From contig NZ_CAMLHM010000024.1 of the NCBI RefSeq assembly GCF_946479885.1, positions 1 through 50,544 on the forward strand: a DNA stretch of 50,544 nt, given 5' to 3'. Shown here piece after piece: positions 18,060-27,360 of this stretch. This DNA is from an uncultured Devosia sp. (lineage in GTDB: Bacteria; Pseudomonadota; Alphaproteobacteria; Rhizobiales; Devosiaceae). The notes beneath the pieces are model-generated. The model was not told the origin of the DNA and searched no databases. It saw only the letters and a list, made by a program, of their open reading frames with translations. How positions within the stretch are numbered: the first letter of the stretch is position 1; the number at the start of each line of letters is the position of its first letter. The position numbers were made by a program, and so were the translations under genes.

Positions 18060-19054
18060 GGCGAGGCCGTCATGGCGTCGGCCATTTCGATGGCCGCCAG
18101 GAAACTGGCGACCGAGGCCCGACCAGTGCCTGCAAGGTCGAAGGCGGTGCCATGGTCCGGCGAGGTCCGCACGATGGGCAGGCCCAGCGTCACATTCACC
18201 GCGTCCTCGAAGGCCACGGTCTTGATCGGGATCAGAGCCTGGTCATGATACATCGCCACCACAGCGTCAAAACGGGCCCAATGCGTAGGGTAAAACAGCG
18301 TATCGGCGGGCAGGGGGCCCTCCACTCCGATGCCCTCGAACTGCAGCTGCGCCACGGCGGGCCCGACAATCTCGAGGTCCTCCCGGCCGATGGTGCCGCC
18401 CTCGCCCGCATGGGGGTTGAGCCCGGCCACCCCGATCTGCGGATTGGCGATGCCGAAACGGAGTTTGAGATCATGGGCAACCACGCGCACGGTCTCGACG
18501 ATCAGTTCCTTGGTCAATAGATCGGGCACGTCGCGGATCGGCACGTGGATGGTGACCGGTACCGCGCGCAAACCGCCATGGGCGAGCATCATGACCGGCA
18601 GTCGCGGCTTGCCGCCGCCGGCGCAGAGCTCTGCCAGGAATTCGGTATGCCCCGGATGCTTGAACCCGGCTTGGTACAGCGCGCCCTTGTGAATTGGCGC
18701 CGTGACCAGCGCCCGGCAGGCGCCGGTCAGCGTCGCCGCGACGGCCGCTTCAATCGAACGGATGACGGCGCCGGCGGAAACGGGCGACGTCTGGCCTGGG
18801 TGATCGGGCACCAGGCCCTCGATATCGGCGACGGGCAATGCATGACCAAACGCGTCGTTGGCCCCCTCGGGCCCCACCGGCGCGATGTCGACGGCAATGC
18901 CCAGCCGGTCGGCACGCGCCTTGAGGAATTCAGCGTGCCCGAACACGCAGAATGGCGCGAGCTTCAGCTCGACCCGCCGCGCATGCAGCGCCAGGATGAT
19001 GTCGGCACCCACTCCCGCGGGCTCGCCCATGCTGATGGCAAGCGGCTTGTCCAT
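18056..19054 (-). CDS. pdxA: 4-hydroxythreonine-4-phosphate dehydrogenase PdxA
   Basis: NAD-dependent, metal-dependent dehydrogenase of the DXP-dependent pyridoxal 5'-phosphate pathway. It has 332 residues. Family features: the N-terminal [13 protein letters not shown] (about 7-19), [20 protein letters not shown] with a metal-ligand histidine, a [12 protein letters not shown] motif with another histidine, and [14 protein letters not shown] near the C-terminus. It lies 53 nt after the surA-like gene, separated by a GC-rich hairpin, and overlaps rsmA by four bases. surA-pdxA-rsmA is a classic linkage shared with enterobacteria. Confidence 0.96.
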   Translation of the reverse strand: MDKPLAISMGEPAGVGADIILALHARRVELKLAPFCVFGHAEFLKARADRLGIAVDIAPVGPEGANDAFGHALPVADIEGLVPDHPGQTSPVSAGAVIRSIEAAVAATLTGACRALVTAPIHKGALYQAGFKHPGHTEFLAELCAGGGKPRLPVMMLAHGGLRAVPVTIHVPIRDVPDLLTKELIVETVRVVAHDLKLRFGIANPQIGVAGLNPHAGEGGTIGREDLEIVGPAVAQLQFEGIGVEGPLPADTLFYPTHWARFDAVVAMYHDQALIPIKTVAFEDAVNVTLGLPIVRTSPDHGTAFDLAGTGRASVASFLAAIEMADAMTASP

Positions 19055-19081
19055 CTCGGCCCCCGTCGGTGAACATGGCGG

Positions 19082-19100
19082 GGCCCGCCAGAGGCGGGCC
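19082..19100 (-). other. GC-rich hairpin between surA-like gene and pdxA
   Basis: GGCCCGCC-AGA-GGCGGGCC, a perfect 8-bp stem with a 3-nt loop, seven bases past the surA-like stop. No T tract follows, so it is more likely an mRNA-stabilising or attenuating hairpin than a full terminator. Confidence 0.5.
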
Positions 19101-19107
19101 AGTCTGT

Positions 19108-20007
19108 TTAGTTGAAGATGATCTTGGCGCGGCTGCGCAGGTTGGCCAGGTAGCTCTCCACCTCGCCCTCCAGCGCCTGGTTGCCCTGTTCGGCGCGCAG
19201 GTCGCCCTTGATGAAGGTCAGGTCGGTTGCCTGGGTCTTTTCGCAGACCGCCAGCATGGACACACCCGATTCCACGACGCGCGGCTTGGTGATGCCGCCG
19301 ACATTGAGGCCGGCCAGTTCCTTGGCGATTGCCTCGGGCAACTGGGTGGCGTGGCGACGGCCGACATCAACCACCGCTGCATCCGTATAGGCCAGCGACA
19401 GGTCAACCGCCGTGTCGCAGCCCGCGAACTTGGAGCGGTAGCTGTTGGCCTGGCCAGAGCGTCCGCTCGAGCCCGAACCGACAAAGATGACTTCCTTGAG
19501 GATGTAGTCGAAGGTCTGGAATTCCTGCAGCTGGGTCGCAGCCTGCTGGTCCAGTTCCAGGTCGGAAATCTGCACCTGCGGCATGATGGCCCGCTCGGTC
19601 ACCGCATTCCAGGCGATGGCCGCACGCAGGCGGTCCTTCAGCGTCTCGGTGCTGACGCCACCCTGCTGCAGCATGCTGACCAGCTTGTCCTGGCTCACAT
19701 TCATGTTGCGGGCGATCTGCAGCAGCGCCTCGTCGATCTGCGCGTTCGTCACGGTCACGCCGAGGCGCTTGGCTTCGGCGATCTGCAACGCTTCGTTGAT
19801 CAACTGTTCGGTGGCGCCGCGCGAACCTGTGCCGTTGCCTTCGATGGCAAACAGCTTCACGCGCGCTGCGATCTGCAGGTCGGTGATCGGGGTGCCGTCC
19901 ACCGTTACGCGGACATTCTGCGCAAGCGCGGGAAGCGCTGCGGCGAGGCTCAGGACCACGCCCACGATCATGGCGCTGGCAGCGCGCCCCCAAACAGTCT
20001 TCGCCAT
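19108..20007 (-). CDS. SurA-type periplasmic chaperone / peptidyl-prolyl isomerase
   Basis: Probable periplasmic chaperone for outer-membrane proteins. The start at 20007 gives MAKTVWGRAASAMIVGV, a Sec signal peptide cleaved after ALPALA near residue 29, and 299 residues. Upstream in-frame ATG codons would bury the signal peptide. The SurA N-terminal chaperone domain covers about 30-170 (VTVDGTPITDLQIAARVKLF, EQLINEALQIAEAKRLGVTV). One parvulin-like domain follows (about 180-285), instead of the two in E. coli SurA. It lies between lptD and pdxA, the standard surA position. The single-domain layout is usual in this order; whether the isomerase is active is not clear. Confidence 0.87.
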   Translation of the reverse strand: MAKTVWGRAASAMIVGVVLSLAAALPALAQNVRVTVDGTPITDLQIAARVKLFAIEGNGTGSRGATEQLINEALQIAEAKRLGVTVTNAQIDEALLQIARNMNVSQDKLVSMLQQGGVSTETLKDRLRAAIAWNAVTERAIMPQVQISDLELDQQAATQLQEFQTFDYILKEVIFVGSGSSGRSGQANSYRSKFAGCDTAVDLSLAYTDAAVVDVGRRHATQLPEAIAKELAGLNVGGITKPRVVESGVSMLAVCEKTQATDLTFIKGDLRAEQGNQALEGEVESYLANLRSRAKIIFN

Positions 20008-20132
20008 TGTCAGTATCCGCCTCGCGTCAATCCACCCGCCCTCAATGCGGCGGGAACAGCGTGCTGTCAATTGCCCGATGATTGAGGCCAAAATCGGTTT
20101 GCTGCCATAACCCCAGCGCCGACGCGCTGCGG

Positions 20133-22406
20133 TCACAACCCGAGATTGAACCCGGCCGGCGCCTTGAGGCGGAACGTCGCCGTCAGCCGCGTGTCGTTGG
20201 GGGTGGTGTGGGTCGGGCCGGTGCGGGTCGCATTGGCGCCGAGCACCAGATAGCCATCGTCGTAGACGATGCCGCCGCCAACCTGCAGCCAGGTATTGGC
20301 CTGGATGTCCCAGTAGCTGCTGGCCTTGATCGACCAGTATTCGGCCACCGGCACCGTTACCTCGCCGCCGATTTCGTGCTGCGGCAGCACCATGCCCTGG
20401 CCGGGATTGGCGGCGCGATAGGTGTAGTCCAGCGAAAGCGCATAGCCATTGTTGGCGAAGGTGCCGCCAAGACCAGCACGCATGACATTGGCCGTCGCGC
20501 TATCGACCTGCAGCTTGCCGCCGAATCTGACGCCGGGCGTAAAGGAACCATAGGCGCCCAGCACGGCATACGATGCCGTCGCGCTCAACCCGGCGCCCAC
20601 AGCCGTATTGGCCTGTCCCGGCGTGGCGAAGGCGTTGGGTCCCGCCAGCTGAAACGACTGCCCGGCAATCAGCTCGATATAGCCGCCATCGGCGAAATTG
20701 GCCTGGTAGCGGCCACCGATCGTCGCCCGCAGCCCGGTCTCCTGCCGGTCGCCGCCTGAGAAGCGGTTGTAGCTGAACAGGTTTGTGTCATCGAAGACGA
20801 AGCTCTGGGCGTCGTCATTGGTAATGCCGACATTGGTCGTGTTCGAGCCGCGATAGGCCAGCTGCGCGATGGGTTCGATCAGGTGCACGGTGGAGCCGTC
20901 GCTGGCGGCCAGCGGGAACCGCACATCCATGGCCGCGATCGGCGTGGCGCTCCACAGCGTTGTCGCGCCGGGCAGCAGCGGGCTGGTGCCGTCATAATAG
21001 GCGACGTCGGCGCGGCCACCCAGATAGGGGGTCGCCACGAAGCCACCGCCGCCGATCCACTGGGTCTGCCAGCCGGCCTGCAGGCTCAGATGCTGCTTGT
21101 TGCCGGCATAGCCCCAGGTATAGGGCACGCCGTTGACTGTTGAGACCGAGTCGATGTCGCGCTGTACGCCGAGCAGACGCCCGCTGATCTCGATGCGTCC
21201 GTTGCCTGGCCCCAGATCTTCCACATGCTCGAAGCGCAGCGAGGGCAGGGCCTTGCCCTGCTGCCCCTGTGATGCCGCGGTGACGTCGCCGAGCAGGTTG
21301 AACTGCTGCACGCGGGCATCGAGGAACGTGTCATCGGTAAGGTGGGTCGCATAGACCTGGTTGACCGAGGACTTGGCCGTGGTCAGCCGGTAATCGGGCA
21401 GATAGGCCGCGTCGGTGAAGGCCGCATAGCTCCAGCCCACCGTCCAATCCTCGATCGGGGTGAACTCGCCCGACGTCTGGACGGCGCCACGCCAGTCGCG
21501 TTTGGCTTCGGTGAACGTGAATGCGGACTGGTCAAACTGGTAGAGGCCGGACGCCTTGATCTGGAACGATCCGCGATCAAATCGCTGCACCCACTCCGCC
21601 CCGAGCAGGAAACCCTGCCGCGTCATGAAGGTGGGCGTCAGGATGATATCGGTCCAGCGGCTGGAATAGGCCGCGTAGGGCACCACCAGCGTGTGACCGG
21701 TCTTGTCGCTGTAGTCGTAGACCGGGGTGCGGACATTGGCGAGCGCCAGGTCGCTGGTATCGGGGAGCCACAGATAGGGCAGCCAGGCCACCGGAACCCC
21801 AAGCAGCGACAGTGTCGGCTGCTCGAGCGCCACCGATCCGTCCTCGGCATTGTAGGTGATCCGCGACGCGGTGACCGCCCAGCCGATCCGGCGCCCGGCG
21901 TCGTCGACACAGTCCCCGCACGGGGCATAGCTGGCGTCTTCCAGCAAGGTGCGCAACGCGGCGTCATAGTCGACGCTGTCGGCGGTGATCCGCGCCCCGT
22001 CATAGGTGGTGATGGTCAGCGCGTTGACGAAGGCCTGCTTCATGCCGCCGGAAACATCGAGGTCGGCCATTTCGGCCAGGTTGCCCGAGGGATCGCGCAC
22101 CGTTACCCGGCCGACAAATTTGAGCGACCGGCTGTTGCGGTCGTAGACCAGGCTCTGCCCGCTCATCGTGTAGCCGCCCTGGCTCAGTACGACGTCGCCA
22201 TTGGCAGTGATGATATTGGTGCTGCTGTCAAAGGTCAGCGTGTTGGCCTCGACCGCAGCGGGTGCGGAGGCGTCGATGGGGGCGCTGAAAAAGTCAGTGG
22301 GAACAAGGCCTTGGGCGAATGCGCTAGTGCTGAGGGCAAGCGCAAGCAGCGCGCTGGCACAGACCAGGCGGCGTGGCGACTTCCCCCTTTTCGCCTTCAT
22401 ATTCAC
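20133..22406 (-). CDS. lptD: LPS-assembly protein LptD
   Basis: Outer-membrane beta-barrel that, with LptE, inserts lipopolysaccharide into the outer leaflet. It has 757 residues. The signal peptide ends near TSAFA-Q (residue 31). The periplasmic OstA/LptA-like domain runs about 50-190 (VEANTLTFD, ANGDVVLSQGGYTMSGQSLVYD), and the rest is the barrel, ending in an aromatic-poor FNLGL. The start is GTG at 22406, overlapping the lptG stop as GTGA; an ATG two codons later is the alternative. The mature protein shows only two cysteines (C163, C166), without the C-terminal pair that forms interdomain disulfides in E. coli. Confidence 0.94.
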   Translation of the reverse strand: MNMKAKRGKSPRRLVCASALLALALSTSAFAQGLVPTDFFSAPIDASAPAAVEANTLTFDSSTNIITANGDVVLSQGGYTMSGQSLVYDRNSRSLKFVGRVTVRDPSGNLAEMADLDVSGGMKQAFVNALTITTYDGARITADSVDYDAALRTLLEDASYAPCGDCVDDAGRRIGWAVTASRITYNAEDGSVALEQPTLSLLGVPVAWLPYLWLPDTSDLALANVRTPVYDYSDKTGHTLVVPYAAYSSRWTDIILTPTFMTRQGFLLGAEWVQRFDRGSFQIKASGLYQFDQSAFTFTEAKRDWRGAVQTSGEFTPIEDWTVGWSYAAFTDAAYLPDYRLTTAKSSVNQVYATHLTDDTFLDARVQQFNLLGDVTAASQGQQGKALPSLRFEHVEDLGPGNGRIEISGRLLGVQRDIDSVSTVNGVPYTWGYAGNKQHLSLQAGWQTQWIGGGGFVATPYLGGRADVAYYDGTSPLLPGATTLWSATPIAAMDVRFPLAASDGSTVHLIEPIAQLAYRGSNTTNVGITNDDAQSFVFDDTNLFSYNRFSGGDRQETGLRATIGGRYQANFADGGYIELIAGQSFQLAGPNAFATPGQANTAVGAGLSATASYAVLGAYGSFTPGVRFGGKLQVDSATANVMRAGLGGTFANNGYALSLDYTYRAANPGQGMVLPQHEIGGEVTVPVAEYWSIKASSYWDIQANTWLQVGGGIVYDDGYLVLGANATRTGPTHTTPNDTRLTATFRLKAPAGFNLGL

Positions 22407-23473
22407 GCGCGTCCGTCTTCCTTGTGCAGCAGCACCGTCACGCCGATGACGATGGCCACAAACGCCGGTCCGACTGCCGCAAACGTGGGGTCGAGAACGC
22501 CGGTCGACCCGGCACGGTCGGCCATCTCGGTAATCACGAAAACAACGAATCCGAGCACGATCCCATAGAGGACCGCCGGACCATAATTAGAGCCTCTTCG
22601 ATAACCTGCGGTAAACGCAAAAGCAATGAACAGGGACCCCGTCAACACCAGCGGCAGGGCCAGCAGCTTGATGAGGCGCATCGTCGCAGCAGTGCGGATG
22701 CTGGGGTCCGCCACGCCCTGCTGCAGCAGCCGAGCCAGCTCAAAGAAGGTGAGATCTTCGGTGGACGCCAATTTGAGGCCGAGTTCGGCCGGCGACGAAT
22801 CCGTCGGCACCCGGTAGTCGAAAACGGTGTGCGCCTGCTCGTCCGGATTGCGGACGATGGCCGCCGGAAACACCCATTCGCCATTCTCCAGCCTGGCCTC
22901 GGAGGCCTCGATGCGGGCCTCATCGCTGTCGCCCAGGTGGAACAGCGTTACCTGGCCCAGCACGGTGCCTCCCGCCTGCATGCCGGTTGCCATCAGCACG
23001 TAGCGCGTGTCGCCGCTGCGCTGCTCGAGCCAGACCTCGCCCGCCGGTGTCAGCATGGTGGCCTGGCCAGGCGGCGTCGGGCTGAGGACGCGGTTGATCT
23101 GCGTGCTGAGCGTTTCGAGGCCGAGCCCGACCACGAGGCTAATCACCGCCAGGACGATCACCGGCGCCCGGACTGTCCGCCAGATCGATATGCCGCTGGC
23201 CTGGATCACGGTCAGTTCGTGCCGCGCCTTGAGATCGAGGAAGCCCAGCGCCGCGCCCATCAGCACCGTCACCGGCAGCGTCTTGATGGTCCACTTGACG
23301 GCGCTCATGGCGAGCATGACCAGCGCCATATGGAGGCCATGGGCCTCAGCAACGAAGTTGAACCGCCACGTATCGAGCGATTCCACCAAGCCGATCAGGC
23401 CATAGAAAACCAGCACCGTGACGCCGATACGGCTGCCGAGCCGGCCAAGCACCAGCCAGTCGATCCGGCTCAT
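22403..23473 (-). CDS. lptG: LPS export ABC transporter permease LptG
   Basis: One of the two inner-membrane permeases of the LptB2FG complex, which extracts LPS from the inner membrane toward LptC. It has 356 residues. Three membrane helices lie in the N-terminal 120 residues (RIGVTVLVFYGLIGLVES and others), a periplasmic jellyroll domain about 130-265, and three further helices before the basic C-terminus. It overlaps lptF upstream and lptD downstream by four bases each, so the three are translated as one unit. It is distinguished from lptF by the ELTVIQASGISIWR segment and its second position. Confidence 0.93.
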   Translation of the reverse strand: MSRIDWLVLGRLGSRIGVTVLVFYGLIGLVESLDTWRFNFVAEAHGLHMALVMLAMSAVKWTIKTLPVTVLMGAALGFLDLKARHELTVIQASGISIWRTVRAPVIVLAVISLVVGLGLETLSTQINRVLSPTPPGQATMLTPAGEVWLEQRSGDTRYVLMATGMQAGGTVLGQVTLFHLGDSDEARIEASEARLENGEWVFPAAIVRNPDEQAHTVFDYRVPTDSSPAELGLKLASTEDLTFFELARLLQQGVADPSIRTAATMRLIKLLALPLVLTGSLFIAFAFTAGYRRGSNYGPAVLYGIVLGFVVFVITEMADRAGSTGVLDPTFAAVGPAFVAIVIGVTVLLHKEDGRA

Positions 23474-24540
23474 GTCGGCACCAGCGGGGGCAGGGGACGC
23501 GGCCGAATTCTCACCAGCAGCGCAATTCCCGCCACCGCGATCATGGCCAGCGCCCCGGTCGCGGTGCCCAGCGGGCTATAGGCGCTGATACCACGTTCGC
23601 CGAAAGCGATAAGCAGGACGCCGGCTTCCATGGGTACGGGGATTCGTGCCCGGCGACCGCTTGGAAAGCCCATCATGGCCAGCATCATCATGGCCATGCC
23701 GATGACGCGCAGGCCTTCCGCCGAACGGTTGGCCAGCAGCACGAGCAATTGCTGGCTCCACTCTCCGCTGCGCGTCGCTTCGGCAACCAGCGTCAGGCTG
23801 TCTTGCCCCAGCATCGGATCGGCCTGGCCCATGGGCTGCGACAATTGCTCGACGCTCACGTCGTAGCGCCCGAAGGTGACTTCCGAGAAGCGCCCGTCGC
23901 TGCCCTGGTATTGCAGCGAACCGTTATGCAGTTCGAGCACGTAGTTCTGCCCGTCGCTCGCGACGCGTGCCGATTCCGCAATATAGGTGCGCCGCATGTC
24001 CGGTTCGCGCCGGTCGTCGGCGAAGAACTCGCGGATCGCGCCGTCCGCGCCGCGTCCGCCGATCAGCAGCACCACGCCGGGCGTCACCTGGGTGAACCGC
24101 CCCGGCCGCAGCGTGGAACTGACGAGGTCCGCGGCAATGCTGGCGCTCAGCGCGTTGAGCCGGCGATAGGCGAGAGGCTCCACAAAATTGGAGAGAAGCA
24201 GCACGCCGATAACACCGGCGCCGGCCACCACGCCCGTGGCGCGCCACAGCGAGCCGAGGCCGTAACTGGTGTGGATGATGTGCAGTTCCTTATTGGCCTG
24301 CAGCGCCTGCAGCGCTCGCGCCAGGCCAATGCCGACGCAGACATAAAAGAAGGCGATCGCCAGCGGCGGCATGGTGTAGAGCGCCTGCACGCCCAGCACC
24401 AGTACGCTCTGCCCCTTGACCGAAACCACGTCGAACGAGCGCAGGCAATTGACCAGCCAAAGCAGGAAACACACCACGCCGAACAGGATCAGCGCGTCCG
24501 CAACGAACATGCGCGCCAGATACGCGGTCAGTCTTTTCAT
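23470..24540 (-). CDS. lptF: LPS export ABC transporter permease LptF
   Basis: Partner permease of LptG in the LptB2FG lipopolysaccharide exporter. It has 356 residues with the same layout: three helices near 10-120 (ALILFGVVCFLLWLVNCLRS and others), a periplasmic domain, and three C-terminal helices. The coupling-helix region reads ANKELHIIHTSYGLGSLWRA. It is the first gene of the minus-strand lptF-lptG-lptD-surA-pdxA-rsmA series, with 238 bp shared upstream with divergent pepA. Its stop overlaps the lptG start as ATGA. Confidence 0.93.
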   Translation of the reverse strand: MKRLTAYLARMFVADALILFGVVCFLLWLVNCLRSFDVVSVKGQSVLVLGVQALYTMPPLAIAFFYVCVGIGLARALQALQANKELHIIHTSYGLGSLWRATGVVAGAGVIGVLLLSNFVEPLAYRRLNALSASIAADLVSSTLRPGRFTQVTPGVVLLIGGRGADGAIREFFADDRREPDMRRTYIAESARVASDGQNYVLELHNGSLQYQGSDGRFSEVTFGRYDVSVEQLSQPMGQADPMLGQDSLTLVAEATRSGEWSQQLLVLLANRSAEGLRVIGMAMMMLAMMGFPSGRRARIPVPMEAGVLLIAFGERGISAYSPLGTATGALAMIAVAGIALLVRIRPRPLPPLVPT

Positions 24541-24778
24541 ACGGTGCTACCAAGAGAAATCCGGACCATCGTGCCCTGTTCCGATTATCCGTCGAGGAAT
24601 TGCCGCCCTTGCCTGGCGGGACCTTGGTGTAGTTCGCCGGGCCACACAAGCGCGCAGCGCCCCATGCGCGGATTTGCCTGTGGTCCTGTTGCGGGATTGA
24701 CGCGGCCGCCAAACCCCCCAATGTAACCGCTTGACGCCGCCAGCGGCGGCCCCGCCCGATTTGCCACCAAGGCCTTCA
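24541..24778. promoter_or_regulatory. Divergent promoter region between lptF and pepA
   Basis: 238 bp with no gene. It must carry the promoter for the lptF-rsmA series on one strand and for pepA-holC-yitT on the other. On the plus strand TTGACG near 24697 is a possible -35, and GATAAT on the minus strand near 24590 a possible -10. Neither has a good partner box, and no palindromic operator stands out. Confidence 0.4.
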
Positions 24779-26260
24779 ATGTCCCAGACCATTTCCATCC
24801 GCGTCGCCGCCCTTGTCGGCGCTTCGGCGCCGCTCACTGTCATTTATGCCGCCGAGGGCGAGGCGCCGGCGGCAGCCGCAGCACCCGTCTGGGCGACCAC
24901 CGGCCTGGCCTGGCCGGAAGCGGCCGAAGCCGGTGCCTTCAAGGGCAAGCAGGGCCAGGCGCTGGATGTGCTCGGCGCCCAGCGCAAGCGCCTGCTGGTG
25001 CTCGGCAGCGGCAAGGCCGGCGCCGATATCCCGCTCAACGGCTGGACCGACCGCGGTGGCTCGCTCCTGGCCAAGATCGCGGCAACGCGGGCCGCTGATG
25101 TGGCCGTGGTGGTCGACGAAGCCGGCGCCACCCCTGCCGCCATTGGTGAACTGGCCGCCGGCCTGCGCCTCCGCCATTATCGGTTCGACAAATACAAGTC
25201 CGTCCGCGCCGATGAGGGCCCCTCGGCGCTCACGGTCACCCTGCATGTCGCCGACCCGGCTGCTGCCGAGCAGGCCATCGCCGACCGCGGCGCTACGGTT
25301 GCCGGCACGCTGCTGGCACGCGATCTCATCAACGAGCCGGCCAACGTGCTCGGCCCGGTCGAATTCGCGGCCCGCGCCGCTGAATTGGCCAGTATTGGTG
25401 TCGAGGTCGAAATCCTCGAACCGGAGGCGCTCGAAAAGCTCGGCATGGGCTCGCTGCTCTGCGTCGCCCAGGGCTCCGAGCGCCCGGCGCGGCTCGTGGT
25501 CATGCAATGGCGCGGTGGCGAGACGGCCGCCGCGCCGCTGGCTTTTGTGGGCAAAGGCGTCGTCTTCGACACCGGCGGCATATCGATCAAGCCCGCTGCC
25601 TCCATGGAAGACATGAAGGGCGACATGGGCGGCGCCGCCGCTGTCACCGGCCTGATGCTGGCGCTCGCCACCCGCAAGGCGCCCGTCAATGTCGTGGGCG
25701 TTATCGGCCTGGTTGAAAACATGCCCTCGGGCAAAGCCGTCCGCCCCGGCGATATCGTCAAGGCGATGAGCGGCACCACCATCGAGGTGATCAATACCGA
25801 TGCCGAGGGCCGGCTCGTGCTGGCCGATGCGCTCTGGTACACGCAGGACCGCTTCAAGCCGCGCGCCATGATCAATCTGGCCACCCTGACCGGCGCCATC
25901 GTCGTTGCCCTCGGCCACGAGCATGCCGGCCTTTTTTCCAACAATGACGAACTCGCCACCCGCCTGCTCAATGCTGGCCTCAGCGCCAATGAAAAGCTCT
26001 GGCGCATGCCGCTGGCGACGGCCTATGACAAGCTGATCGAGTCCAAGTTCGCCGATATCCGCAATTCGGTTGGCCGGCCCGCCGGCTCCATCACGGCGGC
26101 CCAGTTCCTGCAGCGTTTCGTCAACGACGTGCCTTGGGCGCATCTGGACATCGCCGGCACTGCCTTTGGCGCCGGTTCCAGCGAGGTCAACACCTCCTGG
26201 GCCCCCGGTTTCGGCGTTGCGCTGCTCGATCGTCTGGTGCGGGATTATTATCAGGGCTAG
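24779..26260 (+). CDS. pepA: Leucyl aminopeptidase (M17 family)
   Basis: Cytosolic dinuclear-metal aminopeptidase releasing N-terminal residues from peptides. The start at 24779 gives [14 protein letters not shown] and 493 residues, the family length; a further upstream ATG would add 16 Pro-rich residues. The N-terminal macrodomain-like half is followed by the catalytic half with [17 protein letters not shown] (metal-ligand lysine and aspartate) and the signature [14 protein letters not shown]. Ten bases separate it from holC, which is also next to pepA in many proteobacteria. Confidence 0.96.
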   Translation: MSQTISIRVAALVGASAPLTVIYAAEGEAPAAAAAPVWATTGLAWPEAAEAGAFKGKQGQALDVLGAQRKRLLVLGSGKAGADIPLNGWTDRGGSLLAKIAATRAADVAVVVDEAGATPAAIGELAAGLRLRHYRFDKYKSVRADEGPSALTVTLHVADPAAAEQAIADRGATVAGTLLARDLINEPANVLGPVEFAARAAELASIGVEVEILEPEALEKLGMGSLLCVAQGSERPARLVVMQWRGGETAAAPLAFVGKGVVFDTGGISIKPAASMEDMKGDMGGAAAVTGLMLALATRKAPVNVVGVIGLVENMPSGKAVRPGDIVKAMSGTTIEVINTDAEGRLVLADALWYTQDRFKPRAMINLATLTGAIVVALGHEHAGLFSNNDELATRLLNAGLSANEKLWRMPLATAYDKLIESKFADIRNSVGRPAGSITAAQFLQRFVNDVPWAHLDIAGTAFGAGSSEVNTSWAPGFGVALLDRLVRDYYQG

Positions 26261-26269
26261 TGTGCCGCC

Positions 26270-26716
26270 ATGGCCGATATCCTCTTCTACCACCTCGAAC
26301 CGCGCCCGCTCGAAGCCGTCATTCCCCAGCTCCTGGAGAAGACCCTCGAGCGCGGCTGGCGGGCGGTCGTCGAGGCCGGCTCGACCGAGCGGGCCGAGGC
26401 GCTCGATGCCCATCTCTGGACCTATCGCGACGACAGCTTTCTTCCGCACGGCCTTGCCGGTGACGAGACCGACGCCCACCAGCCCGTGCTGATCACCACT
26501 GGCACCGACAATCCCAGCGGCGCCAATGTCCGCTTTTTCGTGGATCGCGCCGTGCCGCAATCGGCCGAGGGCTATGAGCGCATCGTCTACATGTTTTCGG
26601 GCCACGATCCCGACGCGGTGGCCGAGGCTCGCCTCGCCTGGAAGGCGCTGCGCGAGGGCAATGCGGTGACCTACTGGCAGCAGGAGGCCGATGGTCGCTG
26701 GGTCAAGAAGGCATGA
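26270..26716 (+). CDS. holC: DNA polymerase III subunit chi
   Basis: The chi subunit of the clamp loader complex, linking it to single-strand DNA binding protein on the lagging strand. It has 148 residues. The family pattern is clear: ILFYHLEPRPLEAVIPQLLEK, GWRAVVEAGSTERAEALDAHLWTYRDDSFLPHG in parts, and a C-terminal YMFSGHDPDAVAEAR helix. It is ten bases after pepA and overlaps the yitT-like start as ATGA, so all three are probably one operon. Confidence 0.94.
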   Translation: MADILFYHLEPRPLEAVIPQLLEKTLERGWRAVVEAGSTERAEALDAHLWTYRDDSFLPHGLAGDETDAHQPVLITTGTDNPSGANVRFFVDRAVPQSAEGYERIVYMFSGHDPDAVAEARLAWKALREGNAVTYWQQEADGRWVKKA

Positions 26717-27330
26717 CGCCTGATCTTTCGACGCCCAGCCGACACCGCTTGCACGAAGACATCTTCGCCATGCTCATCGGCACCATGCTGGTGTCGCTTG
26801 GCATCGTCTTCTATGCCCAGGTGACGTTGACCACCGGCAGCACGGCCGGCCTGGCGCTGCTGCTGCAATATGTGACGGGCATTCCCTTCGGCTGGCTGTT
26901 CTTCGCCATCAACCTGCCATTCTACGTGCTGGCCGTGCTGCGCATGGGCTGGCCCTTTGCCATCAAGACCTTTGCCTGCGTGGGCCTGGTCTCATGGTTC
27001 ACCGCCAGCATTCCGCACTGGCTCGACATTTCCAGCATCCACCCGTTGTTCGCGGCTCTCGTCGGCGGCGGACTGATGGGCCTGGGCATCCTGTCGCTGT
27101 TCCGCCACAAGGCCAGCGTGGGCGGCATCAACATCCTGGCATTGTACCTGCAGGAGAATTTCGCCATCCGCGCCGGCTACTTCCAGCTCGGTGTCGATGC
27201 CGTGATCCTGATCGCAGCCTTCTTCGTGCTGCCCTTCGATCGGGTGGCCTATTCGATCCTGGGCGCACTGGTGCTCAACATGATCATCGCCACCAACCAC
27301 AAGCCGGGTCGCTATGTGGGGTTCAGCTAG
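26713..27330 (+). CDS. YitT family inner-membrane protein
   Basis: A 205-residue membrane protein with five or six helices (about 18-38, 45-65, 72-92, 103-125, 140-160, 165-185). The family signature is visible: GLALLLQYVTGIPFGWLFFAIN, then VGGGLMGLGILSLFRHKASVGGIN, and GALVLNMIIAT near the end. YitT proteins have no firmly established substrate. It overlaps holC by four bases. The family call is firm, the function unknown. Confidence 0.88.
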   Translation: MTPDLSTPSRHRLHEDIFAMLIGTMLVSLGIVFYAQVTLTTGSTAGLALLLQYVTGIPFGWLFFAINLPFYVLAVLRMGWPFAIKTFACVGLVSWFTASIPHWLDISSIHPLFAALVGGGLMGLGILSLFRHKASVGGINILALYLQENFAIRAGYFQLGVDAVILIAAFFVLPFDRVAYSILGALVLNMIIATNHKPGRYVGFS

Positions 27331-27360
27331 GGCAGGGTGATCGCCCGCCACCTTGCCGTG

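Noticed and set aside
19082..19100. Hairpin between surA-like and pdxA as a full terminator
   Set aside because: No T run follows on the minus strand, and pdxA is close behind in a conserved operon.
24776..26605. 609-codon minus-strand frame
   Set aside because: Exact antisense of pepA and holC, both with strong motifs; the translated product has no recognisable domain.
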